In this document: piece after piece, positions 10,491 to 22,081 of the stretch
Layout of the letters: every line of letters starts with the position of its first letter
Numbering within the stretch: the first letter of the stretch is position 1
NCBI GenBank assembly: GCA_036927565.1
Contig: JAYESD010000003.1
Location: 80,397,311 to 80,461,310, forward strand
Direction: 5' to 3'
Length of the DNA stretch: 64,000 bases
Source of the DNA: Tuctoria greenei
Taxonomy: Eukaryota > Streptophyta > Magnoliopsida > Poales > Poaceae
Program-made: the position numbers and the translations under genes
The notes under the pieces: model-generated
What the model saw: the letters and a program-made list of their open reading frames with translations, nothing else
Database searches by the model: none
Told to the model about the DNA's origin: nothing

Positions 10491-12534
10491 GTTCGTTGCA
10501 ACAGAATTGACAACAGACATTGTAATCTCCATAGGGGACACCATGTTTTATCTTCACAAGGTATCAACTTCATTAGCTTTCTCAGATTTGTGCAAGTAAT
10601 GTAATTTGTGCGAATCAACATGTTCATATTGTTTTGTAAACCAAGGAAAACTATTTATACAGCCTGTGCAAACTATTCAGCGTATTTGCAGTTCCCTCTT
10701 CTATCAAAGAGTTCACGCTTGCAAATATTACTGGCTTCAAGTAGTGAGGATAAAAATGATGAACTTGATATCTCTGACATCCCTGGTGGACCTTCAGCAT
10801 TTGAAATTTGTGCCAAGTTCTGCTATGGCATGGTTGTAACACTCAATGCATATAATGTCCTTGCTGCCCGCTGTGCAGCTGAGTATCTAGAAATGTTTGA
10901 GACCATTGACAAAGGAAACCTCATCTACAAAATTGATGTATTCTTAATATCTAAGTGTATTTCGCACCTGGAAGGACTCAATCATAGTCTTACAGAGCAC
11001 AAAATTACTGCTACCTTGGTCTGAAAATTTGAAGGTTGTCAACCACTGCATTGACTCTATGGCATCCAAGGCATCAATTGATCCATCAGAGGTTAAGTGG
11101 TCATACACTTACAACAGAAAGAAGCTCGAATCTGAGTGTATCGATTATCATTGGAATGCTGTCAGGAAGCAACAGATAATCCCTAGTGACTGGTGGGTTG
11201 AGGATCTTTGTGAGCTCGAAGTGGATTTGTACAAGCGGGTTATCATGGCCATCAAGACTAAGGGGAGAACACCGGCTGTTGTGATTGGAGAAGCACTGAG
11301 GGCCTATGCAAACCGTTGGTTGCTTGGTTCCCTAGAAGATGCTGTGAGCAATGGGGTTGATTCCACAAAACGACGTGCTGCTCTTAGTTGTATCTTATAT
11401 CTCTTGCCTGCTGAGGGAGGTTCAGTGTCATGTGGTTTTCTTCTGAAGCTCCTGAGGGCAGCATGCTTGCTGGAATCTGGTGAATCTCATCAAAGCAACT
11501 TGATCAAGAGAATAGGCACACGATTAGATGGTGCTTCAGTTCCTGACCTTCTTATTCCGGCAACTACAGGGGAGAACATTGTATATAACATAGATTTAGT
11601 CATGGCGATAGTGGAGGAGTTCTTGTTGCTGACTATCAATAATGGTAAGGAAAAATTTCAAGATGAAGAAATTGTGGAGGTTGAGAAACCGACTTCTGTT
11701 TCCAGCACATCAAAATTGGCAGTTGCAAAACTTATCGATGCATACCTTGCTGAGATTGCCAAAGACCCCAACCTTCCTCTTCACAAGTTGATTGCCCTTG
11801 CTGAAATGGTTTCGTCTTTACCCCGACCAACACATGATGGTCTCTATGGTGCCATTGACATGTATATGAAGGTACCTCTTGCAGTTTGGACTTAGTTTTT
11901 ACAACATGGGAGTTGGAAAACTTAAACACTGCTTTTCATCTTTACAGGAACACCCCGGCCTATCAAAGAGCGAAAAGAAGAAATTATGTGGATTGATGGA
12001 CTGGAAGCAGCTATCGCAGGATGCATGCATGCACGCGATGCAGAATGAGCGCCTACCCCTGCGGTGGTTGTGCAAGTTCTCTTCTTTGAACAAATCCGGG
12101 CATCAGTTGCTTCTACAAGGAGTGACGAGCTTCCATCTGCTGTTCGCTCGCTTCTTCCCAGAGAGAATGGCAACTCCATAGGAAGCTCCAGATCGGCTGC
12201 GACAACAACAACGGAGGAGGAATGTGGAGTCCTGACATCTAGTGACATCAACTCTTTAAGGTCAATGAGGCTGGTCAACAACAGCGGCGGAAGCGAGAGG
12301 AGCAGTGGTAGCAGTGGTGCCAACAAGAACGGTGTCGACAAGAGCGCCACACGGAAGGCAAAGGGAATGTTGATGCCAAAGAAGATATTGAGCAAGCTCT
12401 GGTCCGGCAAAACAAACGTCGGCCAGATCAGTAGCTCAGACACGTGGGAGAGCCCTGGGTCTGTCAACCCAGAGGAAGTGGAGTCCACGCAATCACGGAT
12501 CGCTAGGCATTACGTGCCTAGTCACCAGGGTTAA
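10491..12534 (+). pseudogene. NPH3/RPT2-type protein (BTB-NPH3), frameshifted
   Basis: NPH3-family proteins link a BTB domain, which binds CUL3, to an NPH3 domain, and act in phototropic and auxin signalling at the plasma membrane. Visible exons: 10491-10560 (DIVISIGDTMFYLHK, first half of BTB), 10691-11871 (FPLLSKSSRLQ, then GGPSAFEICAKFCYG, then the NPH3 domain with DWWVEDLCELEVDLYKR and SCGFLLKLLRAACLL) and 11948-12534 (LSKSEKKKLCGLMDWKQLS, then VVVQVLFFEQIR, then a Ser-rich tail ending PSHQG and TAA). Introns are clean: AAG|GTATCA, GCAG|TTCC, AAG|GTACCT, ACAG|GAAC. Two one-base frameshifts break it: near 10953 (after KIDVFL) and near 12063 (before VVVQVL). The first exon is missing. Sequencing error cannot be excluded, but both shifts hit conserved blocks. 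Confidence 0.8.
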
Positions 12535-12630
12535 CTGGTTCATAGCCATAGTTTCTCTCTTTTTTTATTCTTTTTTTTTTTAACGGGTAGTTTCCATCCT
12601 AGCTCATGCCTGGGCTCAAACCTCGTCGCT
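12535..12630. other. 3' flank of NPH3-like relic
   Basis: T-rich sequence after the stop codon, probably 3' UTR. The MULE insertion site (gaccctaac) follows at 12631. Confidence 0.4.
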
Positions 12631-12639
12631 GACCCTAAC

Positions 12640-12752
12640 GAGACAATTGCTATTATAGCATTTCAATAGTGTGGCTTCGACAAAATAGCACTTTCGTCGT
12701 GGGCTTCGTCAAAATAGCCTTTATAACATGTGCACACTGCTAAAATAGCATT
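12640..12752. repeat. MULE left terminal inverted repeat
   Basis: Pairs with about 15203-15315. Outer 15 bases GAGACAATTGCTATT match perfectly; internal words cgtcgtgggcttcgtcaaaatag and tgtgcacactgctaaaatagca are also inverted in the right arm. Confidence 0.85.
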
Positions 12753-12889
12753 ATTATATATTTTAGGTATTTTTCAATTTTCTTTGTTATTTTCTATTTT
12801 CTAAAATATGAAAATGACCAAGTTGCCCTTTTGAGTTTTTTCTCAGGTCTTACCGGTTTGTTTCCATCTAGCGACCTTTTCCACGATAG

Positions 12890-13165
12890 AGTCCTGTCCA
12901 CGATACTAGGGCCGCCGCTACCTGTGGCTCCTCACGATCTCGACACTGCCGCCGCCCGTGGCTCCTCCACGACTGCCGCCACCCGTGGCTCCTCCACGAC
13001 CACCGACGCCAGTGGCTCTTCCACGATCGCCAGAGGCCACCGCCGCCCGCCGCTCTGGGACGCCGCCCGTGTCTCTCCTCCACGACCTCCCAGGGGCGAG
13101 AGGCGTCGCCGTCCAGCGGCCTCTCAGGCGCAAGGCACCGCCGCATTTGGAGCCGGCACTCCCTA
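12890..13165. repeat. GC-rich block with degenerate repeats inside MULE
   Basis: A sharply GC-rich island in an AT-rich element. A unit of roughly 24-27 bases built on gccgcccgtggctcctccacgac is repeated about four times. Open frames exist on both strands but have no family motif, and simple GC-rich repeats give such frames by chance. It may be a captured fragment of a host first exon. Confidence 0.5.
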
Positions 13166-13636
13166 GATTGTGCCTACACTTGTATGTGTTATTTGTCATT
13201 GCAAATTAGACTGCTTTCAATCATAGAATATTCGAACTGAATGTACCAAAGTTATTATTTGTTTCCAAAGACATGGCTTGGTGTTGAGAACAATGCATGG
13301 ATAAAATCACTATCTTACCAGGTAGATAACGTTGTGCTATTCTGAACATTTTGGTTTTGTATTACTGAAGCCACAATGATAGTTGTTACTGATGGAATTG
13401 GCCGCAGTTTAGTTTATTTTTCTGTTGCTATTGCTAAGTCTGAATATGTACAGAATGTACACCCATATTGCTAAGTCTGAAATTGTACAGAATGTACACC
13501 CATAGTAACTAATAATTACTATCATTCCAATACACATTTTGGTTTGATTGAACTTACACTGCAAAAGAAAAACTCTATCATTGTAGCACAATGTTTTGTT
13601 TTTTTGATTATTTTTTACATATCATATGTTTGATAG

Positions 13637-14580
13637 GAAAAACAGCTACAAATGCCCACTTAATGGAACTAAGAAAAGGTAACATATGAGTTTTTTACCT
13701 TATGATGTCTGTTCATCAATTTATTTTTTATTTTCTCAATTACAATATTACAGGTTGAGGAAACCAAGAAAAAATAATACGAAAGGATGGTACCCTAAAG
13801 ATTTGACACCAGAGAGGTCAAATACAACAAGAGAACAAATAATGCAATCAAGCCCTAGAGTAGTGACTAGAGGGTACAAAAATACTATCTTTCATCTACA
13901 TGTATTAAAAATATAAAATACAAATTGCCTTTCTTCACCCTTTGTGCCCCATTTGCATGAAAAATACTTTCTTACTGTTTCTGTTGCTTAAAGACTTGAT
14001 AATCACTTACAATTGAGTTTGAAAATGATTGTCTGGAAACATCAGACCCATACTGGTTGTATGCACTACTACTTCCATAAGGCTGCCTCAAATTATATCC
14101 AGGTGTCTCATTATTCAATCTTGCATTAGCATATGGCCGATGGCTGTTTTGAAAGCCATATAATCCACCATTTCCACAAGGTTGCTCTGAATTGCCTACG
14201 TAATGTGCATTGACAGTGCTTGTGGTATTAATATATTATCTTATGTGTAGACGTCTAAATATGCTAATGGGAGAAGGCACATATCAAGAGGCTTCATTTT
14301 CTCAGACTTTAACACCAGAGAGGCCAAACTCAATGAGGGAACAAATAGTACAAGAGAGTCCTGCAATGATAACAAGAGGGTATGCTGTTACTAACTTAAA
14401 TTATTTTTTCATTGTGTTTCTATAATAACTCAAATATATTATCTACTGTGTAGACATCTTAATATGCTCACGGGAGAAGGAACATCTCAGGAGCTTTTTT
14501 CTTCTATGACTTTACAAACTAGTACCACAGCTCCACGGAAGATGACGCCTAGAAAAGCCAAGAGAACTCTAAAGATCTGA
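13637..14580 (+). CDS. Predicted spliced gene inside MULE, function unknown
   Basis: Four exon-like blocks are bounded by plant splice signals: 13637-13678 (GATAG|G...AAAAG|GTAACA), 13754-13873 (TTACAG|G...AGAGG|GTACAA), 14251-14379 (TGTGTAG|A...AGAGG|GTATGC) and 14454-14580 (TGTGTAG|A...ATCTGA). All three introns fall after the second base of a codon and the joined frame stays open to TGA at 14578. Predicted text includes YKCPLNGTKKR, LTPERSNTTREQIMQSSP, then RLNMLMGEGTYQEA with LTPERPNSMREQIVQESP, then HLNMLTGEGTSQEL and a basic tail PRKAKRTLK. The TPER...TREQI...SP block and the LNMLxGEGT block each occur twice, suggesting exon duplication. I do not recognise the family. No start codon upstream of 13637 was placed, so it may be only the 3' part. 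Confidence 0.45.
13990..14205 (-). other. Possible captured coding fragment, minus strand
   Basis: Between two plus-strand exons the minus strand reads an Asn/Gly/Tyr/Ser-rich stretch (GYNLRQPYGSSSAYNQYG) uninterrupted for roughly 60 codons. Low complexity makes this weak. It may be a fragment of another captured gene, or chance. Confidence 0.2.
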
Positions 14581-15202
14581 TATGTCGTGTTATATATGAT
14601 GTGATACAAATTTTATATAATAGCACGATTCATTTACTGTAATAAAGGTCTTATATATTATCGTGGTCAGAACCTTCAATGGTCAATACTGTACATTTTG
14701 GGTTTGTTACATTCTTAATAAGGTCTTATAAATCATTTCCTTGACTGCTTCTCAAATCTGTTTGTACGTCATATTTTACTTGAAGTATCTTGATCTGAGC
14801 TCTGTATACATGTGCCATCCTATCTTGTTTCTTTTTTCCGATAATTTACAATGAAGATTACTACAATTATTATATGTGCTCGCTACAGTACCTGGTTGGC
14901 GTTACTGCAGATCTGTTTCTATGCTGATCCGCAACTGAGCTGATGTCCATGTTTGGGCGTTTGCTTTGGTACTGCAGGCGTTACGTGCATCCACGTAGTA
15001 ACGGCCGAAAAGCCTGAAACTTGGTGGCGCCTTGTTTGCTGGCGCTGGACAGCGGCGGTTCCAGGCGAGGGCGAGAAACAATACCTGGTCTCATAAAAAA
15101 TGGGAGAAGGAAAGAAACAACATGAGGATATTTTAGTCACTTCAGGTCTCATAAAATCAGAAAAGAAACTAAAAGACATAATAAAGAATTAAAATCTATC
15201 AA

Positions 15203-15315
15203 AATGCTATTTTAGCAGTGTGCACATGTTATGAGGGCTATTTTGACGAAGCCCACGACGAAAGTGCCATTTGGTCGAAGCCGCACGATTAGAATGCCAT
15301 AATAGCAATTGTCTC
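15203..15315. repeat. MULE right terminal inverted repeat
   Basis: Inverted partner of 12640-12752; ends GCAATTGTCTC at 15315, directly followed by the second copy of the 9-bp duplication gaccctaac. Confidence 0.85.
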
Positions 15316-15324
15316 GACCCTAAC

Positions 15325-15744
15325 ATGGTTTTGTTCTTAATTTACCTTTATTGAAAAGTAGCAGTCTTAGACTGTAGAATACTGCTGATTTTCCTTGTTA
15401 TCTCGTCAATGATATTTTTAGCATGGGAATGCCACCTCGGCACGCATAAAATGAACTCAGGTCGTGCTCGAGCTTTGACCTCCGACCCCTTGGGTTTAAA
15501 GGCCTTGACTTCCGGATCGTGCTGGGTCGAGGCTTTAAAGGTCCGAGCCCGATCAGGCTCGACCGGGCTAGTACCTTATCGATATTTGACAACAAAGAAA
15601 CTCGATCTATAAAAGCATCTGTCTTGGCGAACTACTCATCTGAGTGACCTCTAGATTTGCTCTTTCAATCAGTATACATTCAACTGCGGTTTTTACTCTT
15701 GTTTGACTCTGCAATATAAAGTCAGAGAAAATATGGTTACTTTA
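15325..15744. other. Intergenic stretch with GC-rich patch
   Basis: No gene seen. At 15430-15590 there is a GC-rich patch (gtcgtgctcgag, ctcgaccgggct) followed by ctataaaagc near 15609, resembling the U3/R part of an old gypsy LTR, but no termini or partner were found. Confidence 0.3.
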
Positions 15745-15746
15745 TA

Positions 15747-16043
15747 CTCCTTTTGTCTCGGAAGAATTATTGTTTTAGCTTTTTCAGACATAATAGGGAA
15801 GATGGTAAATAACGCATGTATCTTTATAAAGCTGACAAGTTTAATGGTCCTCATTAAGGTGCGTTTGCATTTTTTTGAAGACCACGCTCATTTCCTTGAG
15901 TTTTTGGGGGGACACAGTGAAGGAAGGAAGCACATTGGCAGGAGGTTGGATTCCCATCTTAACTACTGCATTGATGAGCTCAAAACGACAATCTTTGTAG
16001 GACACGTCCTAAAGTAAAGACAATCGCTCTGAGACAGAGAGAG
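15747..16043. mobile_element. Stowaway-like MITE (297 bp)
   Basis: It starts CTCCTTTTGTCTCGG and ends with an inverted partner (ctctgagacagagagag), flanked by TA on both sides (15745-15746 and 16044-16045), the target of Tc1/mariner elements. Outer TIR similarity is about 25-30 bases with mismatches. No coding content. Confidence 0.6.
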
Positions 16044-16045
16044 TA

Positions 16046-16486
16046 CTTTCTTTAATGTCACAACCCTATATATATTGGAAAAGATAGGTCCTAAATCCAC
16101 CAAGAGTGACTGAGAGCAACATGCTTATAACGAGATGCGGGATTCAAATCCAGATGAAATTTCGGCAGCATAACCCTATTGTTCTCCAACTGCACACCCG
16201 AAAATGATGCAGCATCGAACATTAGTGTTACGCCGTTGAAATCTCGTTCGAGTACAGACCCCGCGTCTCTTCATAAGCACGCCCTCTCAATCACTCGCAG
16301 GTTGTCCAAAAAGGGACAATTCCGAACCTACACGCCTCACATGCATAACTCATGTGAGACGAGCCAGTTCGAAATGGGTGATGCATATTGTATATGTTAC
16401 ATTAACAGTTAATCTTTCGTTTTTGAGTAATTTACGAGAATGAGGTAAGAACGAGAGAGAGAGATAGCGAACTTGATCAGCCATCC
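16046..16486. other. Intergenic stretch
   Basis: No gene seen. AT-rich with a (GA) run near 16452. It carries the CACTA insertion site (taa at 16487-16489). Confidence 0.4.
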
Positions 16487-16489
16487 TAA

Positions 16490-16738
16490 CACTACGTAAG
16501 AAACTCAAATAGGAGACAAAGATGGACGACATGCTAAAAGGAGAACGTCTTTGATAACCTTAAGTGAGACAAGCCCGCTTTAACGAGGATCTAACATGAC
16601 TCGGTTGAATGTACAAGGAGACACGTTACAATACAGCACATCTCAGATAAGTAGATATCTGAGACGCGCCCTCCACTCTAACAAACGGGAGATGCCCTTT
16701 CATTGAGCGCGACTCATATTTGTTTCGTAACTGAGACG
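16490..16738. repeat. CACTA left subterminal repeat region (outer part)
   Basis: Holds the terminal repeat and scattered copies of gagac/gagatg words (near 16565, 16619, 16662, 16689, 16733). The array continues on the far side of the foldback insertion, at 17492-17610 (gcgtctcc, gcgcatctccc, gctcgtctccc), so the two parts were once contiguous. Confidence 0.6.
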
Positions 16739-16748
16739 GACTTTCCTT

Positions 16749-17481
16749 GAATTTTTTTTATTAATATACGATTTTTAAACGTTTTTAATATAAACAACAC
16801 ACAAAATGAAAAAAATTCAAAACTAACCCACCTTCGTATGTGTCACATACGAAATTTAAATTTCGTATGTGGCACATACGAAATTCAAATTTCGTATGTG
16901 CCACATACGAAATTCGTTTTAAGCTGACGTAGGTATGTTTTATTGAGTTTTGAATCTCGATTTTGAAATATTTAGAGTAAGAATTTGAAAGTGTTTCCAA
17001 AATACAAAATGTAGAGTAGATTGTGAAGTTATTTATGCAATGAGGAACATATAGTTGTAGTATTGGAAATCAAAAGTTATTGAATATTGAATTGTGTAAT
17101 ACGATCACAATCATTTAGTTTTTGTGATCGTAATACCAACTTCAAAAATCAATATCTCTCAATTCAATGGACGACATATATTGGAAATCTATTCCTTAGA
17201 CTTACCAGAACTAATACTATAATTTATGTTATAACAATTTGGAGCAATTGAACCTCTAAATATTTCAAAACTGAGGTTCAAAACTCAATAAAACATACCT
17301 GAGTCATCTTAAAACTAATTTCGTATGTGGCACATACGAAATTTGAATTTTGTATGTGCCACATACGAAATTTAATTTCGTATGTGACACATACGAAAGT
17401 GGGTTAATTTTTAATTTTTTTCATTTTTTGTGTTATTTATATTAAAAACATTTAAAAATCGTATATTAATAAAAAAAATTC
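16749..17481. mobile_element. Foldback/MULE-like MITE with palindrome arrays (733 bp)
   Basis: Both ends are GAATTTTTTTTATTAATATACG on their own strands, and the inverted similarity extends for about 240 bases, so much of the element can fold into one long hairpin. The ten bases gactttcctt flank it on both sides (16739-16748, 17482-17491), fitting a Mutator-like duplication of 9-10 bp. Each arm holds three near-perfect 21-bp palindromes of the form TTCGTATGTGnCACATACGAA (16833-16912 and 17319-17396). The loop has a smaller hairpin (tacgatcacaa...ttgtgatcgta near 17100-17130). No coding capacity. Confidence 0.85.
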
Positions 17482-17863
17482 GACTTTCCTTGCAGTGCGT
17501 CTCCTTTCATGATCGAATCTGGCGCATCTCCCATACTCATTGGTCAAGCACATCTCCTTTTGTTATGGAAGCGGGCTCGTCTCCCATTCCTTCTATAGAG
17601 AGACGTGCTTTATAACAGTTCGTCTGGATTTACTGTTGCCCTTCTACGACCTCCCAGCTGTGGCAGAACAAGTGGCTACCAGATCTGCCCTGTTCTTTCC
17701 CTCTTTGGAGGTGCTATTCTAAAAGTCTTGCAGTGATTATCAGTAGATCTTAAAACAAAGGGTTAGTCCTCTTCTCCCGTTCCTTACTATTTTTTATCCC
17801 TTTATATCTTGAGTATTAGTGGCTCCAAATTTATTTGATTTAGCTCTTCTTTTCTATACGTAG

Positions 17864-20800
17864 ATGTTGTCGGATCAAAGTTGGATGTATGGGCCGCGCT
17901 TTGCAATGAATATATCCAAGGGGTAGATGCATTTATCGATTTCGCGAAGAAAGACATATTGGACAATATTAGAGGGACTATTTGTTGTCCTTGTAAACAC
18001 TGCAAGAATGAGAAGAGATATCGCACAGATATAGTGTTGAGGTCACATTTGATCACGCATGGATTCATGCTGGATTATCAATGTTGGAACAAACATGGGT
18101 AGGAGGGGCTTAATGAAGCGAAGATGAGAGATTCATATCTGGAGAGAGAGGTCCCTACCAGTGTCGAACAAGATCACGATGAGGATGTGAACGAGCCAGA
18201 TATATCAGGGTTCACCGATGACGAGATTGAGTGTCAGGTGCATAACATAAAGGAGATGGTATGCAATGTCGAGAGAAATGACAACGATGATCGGTACAAT
18301 AATGGTGAACTTGCAAATTACAAGAAGATGATTGAAGACTCGAAGAAGCCATTGTATCATGGTTGTGTGGCTAAGTACACCAGAGTGTTTGCGATGGTAA
18401 AACTTTTTCAATTGAAGGAAATCAAAGGATGGAGTTATTGTAGTTTGAAGGAATTGTTGACGCTCCTTAAAGACATGTTACTCCAAGGCAACACAGTCCC
18501 TACGATAGTTTATGAGGCAAAACAGATAATCTGTCCACTGGGTTTGGAGGTGAAGAAAATCCACGCGTGCAAGAATGATTGCATTTTATATCGTGGACCT
18601 GAGTATGAAAACCTCGAGAAATGCCCTATTTGTGGAATGAACCGATTCAATCGTAGGAAAGATGATGGTGATGACGAGAACTACAATAGAAGAAAAAGAA
18701 GGCCTAAATAGGTGTTTTGGTACTTTCCTGTCGTTCCTTGTTTGAAGCGTTGGTTTGCAAACAAGAAGGAGTCAGAATTGTTGCGATGGCACAAAGAGAA
18801 GCATGAGCAGGATGCTGGAATAATAAGACATCCTGCTGATGTCAGACAGTGGCGAAACATTGATTCACGAAATCTTGAACTTGCCATTGATCTGAGGAAT
18901 ATTAGGATCACAATGATCACCGATGGAATGAATCCTTTTTTGAACAGTAGCACACATGGCACATGGCCAATTGTGCTAACAATTTTGAACCTTCCTCCTT
19001 GGTTGTGCAACAAACGGAAATATATTATGATGTCAGGACTGATATCAGGGCCACAACAACCTGGGAATGACATCGACACTTATTTCAGGTCCCTGGTTGA
19101 AGATCTGAAGCAGTTGTGGTACAACGACGGAGTGCAGGCCTGGGATGACCACAAGCGCGAGTACTTTAACCTCAAAGCCATTTTATTTGTGACTGTTAGT
19201 GATTCTCCAGCGGCATGTAACTTGTCTGGACAGAGTAAGAAAGTAGGTTGCGGATGTCCACATTGTTTGAGAGAAACAAACTCACAATACTTGAGTGAGT
19301 CATGAAAAAGAGTGTACATGGGACATCGACGCTACATTCTAATGAAGCACCCGTTTCAGAGTATGAAGGATAATTTCAATGGTGACACGAAGAAGAGACA
19401 TCCTCCATCTCATATCACGGGTCATGAAGTCTATGAAATGGTCAAGGATATCCATGTTGTGCTTGGTAAGCAGAAAAGGACTAGCAAAAATACTGGCGAA
19501 GACGACATGTGGAAGAAGCAATCAATTTTTTGGGAGCTACCACATTGGAAATACTTAGACATCCGTCATTCGATTGATGTGATGCATGTTGAGAAGAATG
19601 TGTGCGAGAGCCTACTCGGGACATTGCTTAACACAGGTGGGAAAACTAGAGATCATGGACATGCACGGGAAGATCTAAAGAAAATGGAAATTAGGCCTGA
19701 GTTGTGGGTCGATGATTCGGTAAAAGGAACTAAACTACCCACATCATGCATCACCCTTTCAAAAAACGAAAAGAAAGAGTTTTGTGGATTCTTGAAAAAT
19801 GTGAAAGTACCATCCGGCTAGTCGACAAACGTCTCAAGGCTTATTCTATCTCCAGATCTAAAAGTAGCTCCCGGTGTGAAGTCTCATGATTACCATCCAT
19901 TGCTTATGTTGATGATTGATGTTGGAATTCGGAATATCCCGCCGGTCATTGTTCGGTAGGCTAGAATGAAGTTTTGCTTTTTATTCAATGAAATTGGTCA
20001 AAAAGTACTATATGAAGAAGATCTCGAGTCATTGGAAAAAGACACTATGAAACTTTATTCTACCTTGAGATGTATTTTCCACCTGCCTTTTTCGACATCA
20101 CCGTCCATTTCACAACCCATCTTATTAAGGAGATAAAGCTACATGGTCCCGTGTTCCTTCACCAGATGTATGCGTACGGGAGATTCAATAGCATACTGAA
20201 GTCCTTCGTTCGAAATCGAGCTTACTCTGAGGGCAACATGGTACAAGGATACTCTACATAGGAAGCTGTGGAGTGGGCTCTAAACAACATTGACCCAAGA
20301 AACCAATTGGTGTTCCCAAGTCTCGTCATGAGGGGAGGCTCACAGGAAAAGGGACCACTGAGAAGAAGACTATAACTCCAGATTCACATTTATTCTTCTG
20401 CGCTTATTTACATGTGTTGTGACACATGTCCATTGTGTCGGAGTACCTCAATGAGCACAAGGAGGTAGTGCTTAGAGACAATACTGGCCGCAATGAATCA
20501 TGGTTAGCAAATGAACACAAGAGAAAATTCATTGGCTGGATCCAAGATCAGATTTCTCACTCATCAGATACTCGAACAAGTGAATACCTAAAAAAGTTGG
20601 ATCATGGTCTTATATTCACAGTTATTACATATCAAGGGTACGAAATAAATGGATACACGTTCTACACTGTAAAACAAGATAAGAAAAGCACGTATTAGAA
20701 TAGTGGTGTCCATGTTGATGCTTATAATGCTGCAGGCCAAGACAAAGACATGTACTATGGTCAAATACAAGAGATCTGGGAGCTTGACTTTCAAGGATTC

Positions 20801-21202
20801 AAGATTTCTCTTTCCTGTTGCAACTGGGTTGTTGCAATCAAAGGTGTTGTACAAGACAAGTACGGGTTCACTAGCGTTGATCTTAACTGTCAATGATATA
20901 AGTGGGAGCCTTTCGTGTTAGCAGAACACGTTGCTCAAGTGTTCTATGTTCCAGACACAACAAATAAAAGACTTAAGGTGGTTATACATGGAAAATGAAG
21001 AATCGTCGGAGTCGAGAATGTCGTCGATGAGGAAGAGTTTGACCAATTTGATGAGATTCCTCCTTTTGTCACCCCGATAATCAAGCTAAGAATACCATCG
21101 GCCAATAAAGTTCCTTACTTGCAGAACGGCCACCATGAAAAAAATCTACGAATTTCAAAAAACCAAGACCGCAACGTAAAGTACCAAATTGATTGTGTGT
21201 AA
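17864..21202 (+). pseudogene. TNP2-like CACTA transposase with DUF4218/DUF4216 regions
   Basis: From an ATG at 17864 (QSWMYGPRF) the order is that of plant TNP2 proteins. First comes the transposase-associated zinc-binding region (DNIRGTICCPCKHCKNEKRY, 17960-18020). The main Transposase_21 domain follows: KIHACKNDCILYRG, CPICGMNRF, RWHKEKH, GMNPFLNSSTHGTWPI, GHRRYI, IRHSIDVMHVEKNVCESLLGTLLN. Then DUF4218 (FFDITVHFTTHLIKEI, GPVFLHQMYAYGRF, 20080-20190) and DUF4216 (YEINGYTFYTVKQD, IQEIWELDFQGFKISLF, 20637-20815). Disruptions include a one-base shift near 17905 and in-frame stops near 18100, 18709, 19303, 19819, 19956 and later. Not functional. Confidence 0.85.
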
Positions 21203-21419
21203 ATATGCTCAAATATGTGAAAATATGGTCAATTGAGTGAAAAATTGACTTCATTTGGATATTTGTGTGATATATGCTCAAATGTGTGAAAATATTGCAA
21301 TTTGAGTGAGAATTTGAGTTTTATTGGTCATATGTGCTATGTTTCTTACGGAGAAGTACTGATGCCTTGTGCTCCGTTTCTTTTGGAGAACTACTGAATA
21401 TAGCACTTGCTCTGTCCTG

Positions 21420-21810
21420 GAAAATGGGATACGAACGTGATACAAGACGCGCCTCACAAAGGCACGTCTCTCAGGCAAGATAATGTGAGATGATTTTTTA
21501 AAAAATGCGCCTCCGATTTGAACGCTTCAATCTGCAGCAGAATCAGCAGCAAACTCTTGTGAATTTGTGTGAACGTGATGGGAGATGCGCCTCATAAAAT
21601 CGCATCTCTCAGGCAAGATAACATGAGACACGTTTTTATAAAGCGCGTCTCTGATTTAAATGCTTCGATCTGCGTGAATGACATTACTGACAACGGCTCA
21701 CATTAATTCAAAAGAAAAGAGACGATCTCTTGTAAAGTGCGTCTCTAATATGTGCTTACACACATGTGGTAGATGCGCCCGACGGTTGCTCTTCTAAGGC
21801 GCATTTCAGA
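21420..21810. repeat. Internal cluster of CACTA subterminal-type motifs
   Basis: Between the two genes lie many gcgcctc, gcgtctc and gagacg words like those of the element ends. One block (gcgcctca...aagataa...cgcttcaatctgc, about 21452-21535) is repeated in diverged form at about 21588-21672. CACTA subterminal motifs are normally confined to the ends, so an internal cluster is unexpected. Confidence 0.6.
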
Positions 21811-22081
21811 TTGTTGCTCTAAGGTACTTTTAGCTCTCTCGCGTGCTCTCTTCCCAACACTTAGCAAAACTTTTCGACACTTTAGCTCTCGCGCGCTGAT
21901 CACATTTCACCCTAGAAACCCTCGCCGCATCATCCCCTTCCCCGAAGCACACCGCCGCTTCAGTCCACTTCCCCGGAGCTCGTCGCCTCAACACTTCCCT
22001 CTTGATCATTGTCGCGCTGCCGCAGTTGACCCTTGACTCCCCGTCAACCAGCTCAGTACTTCCCTAATAAGGTTTGTTCGC

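Larger units (their letters stand above)
12640..15315. mobile_element. Mutator-like element (2,676 bp) with 9-bp TSD
   Basis: The ends are long inverted repeats: 12640 starts GAGACAATTGCTATTATAGC and the last bases before 15316 are its reverse complement (with small changes). The similarity runs for about 110 bases (tgtgcacactgctaaaatagcat on the left, atgctattttagcagtgtgcaca on the right). The nine bases gaccctaac flank it on both sides (12631-12639 and 15316-15324), the diagnostic Mutator duplication length. No MURA-type transposase is seen inside, so it is non-autonomous. It carries a GC-rich block and a small multi-exon gene, so it may be a Pack-MULE that has captured host sequence. Confidence 0.9.

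Noticed and set aside
12868..13209. Open frames in the GC-rich block of the MULE
   Set aside because: They follow the short tandem repeat in all frames. Kept only as a repeat with possible capture, not as a gene.
16833..17396. Possible CRISPR-like or satellite array
   Set aside because: The repeats are palindromes inside inverted arms of a foldback element with terminal repeats and target duplication; there are no spacers of even length and the DNA is plant nuclear.
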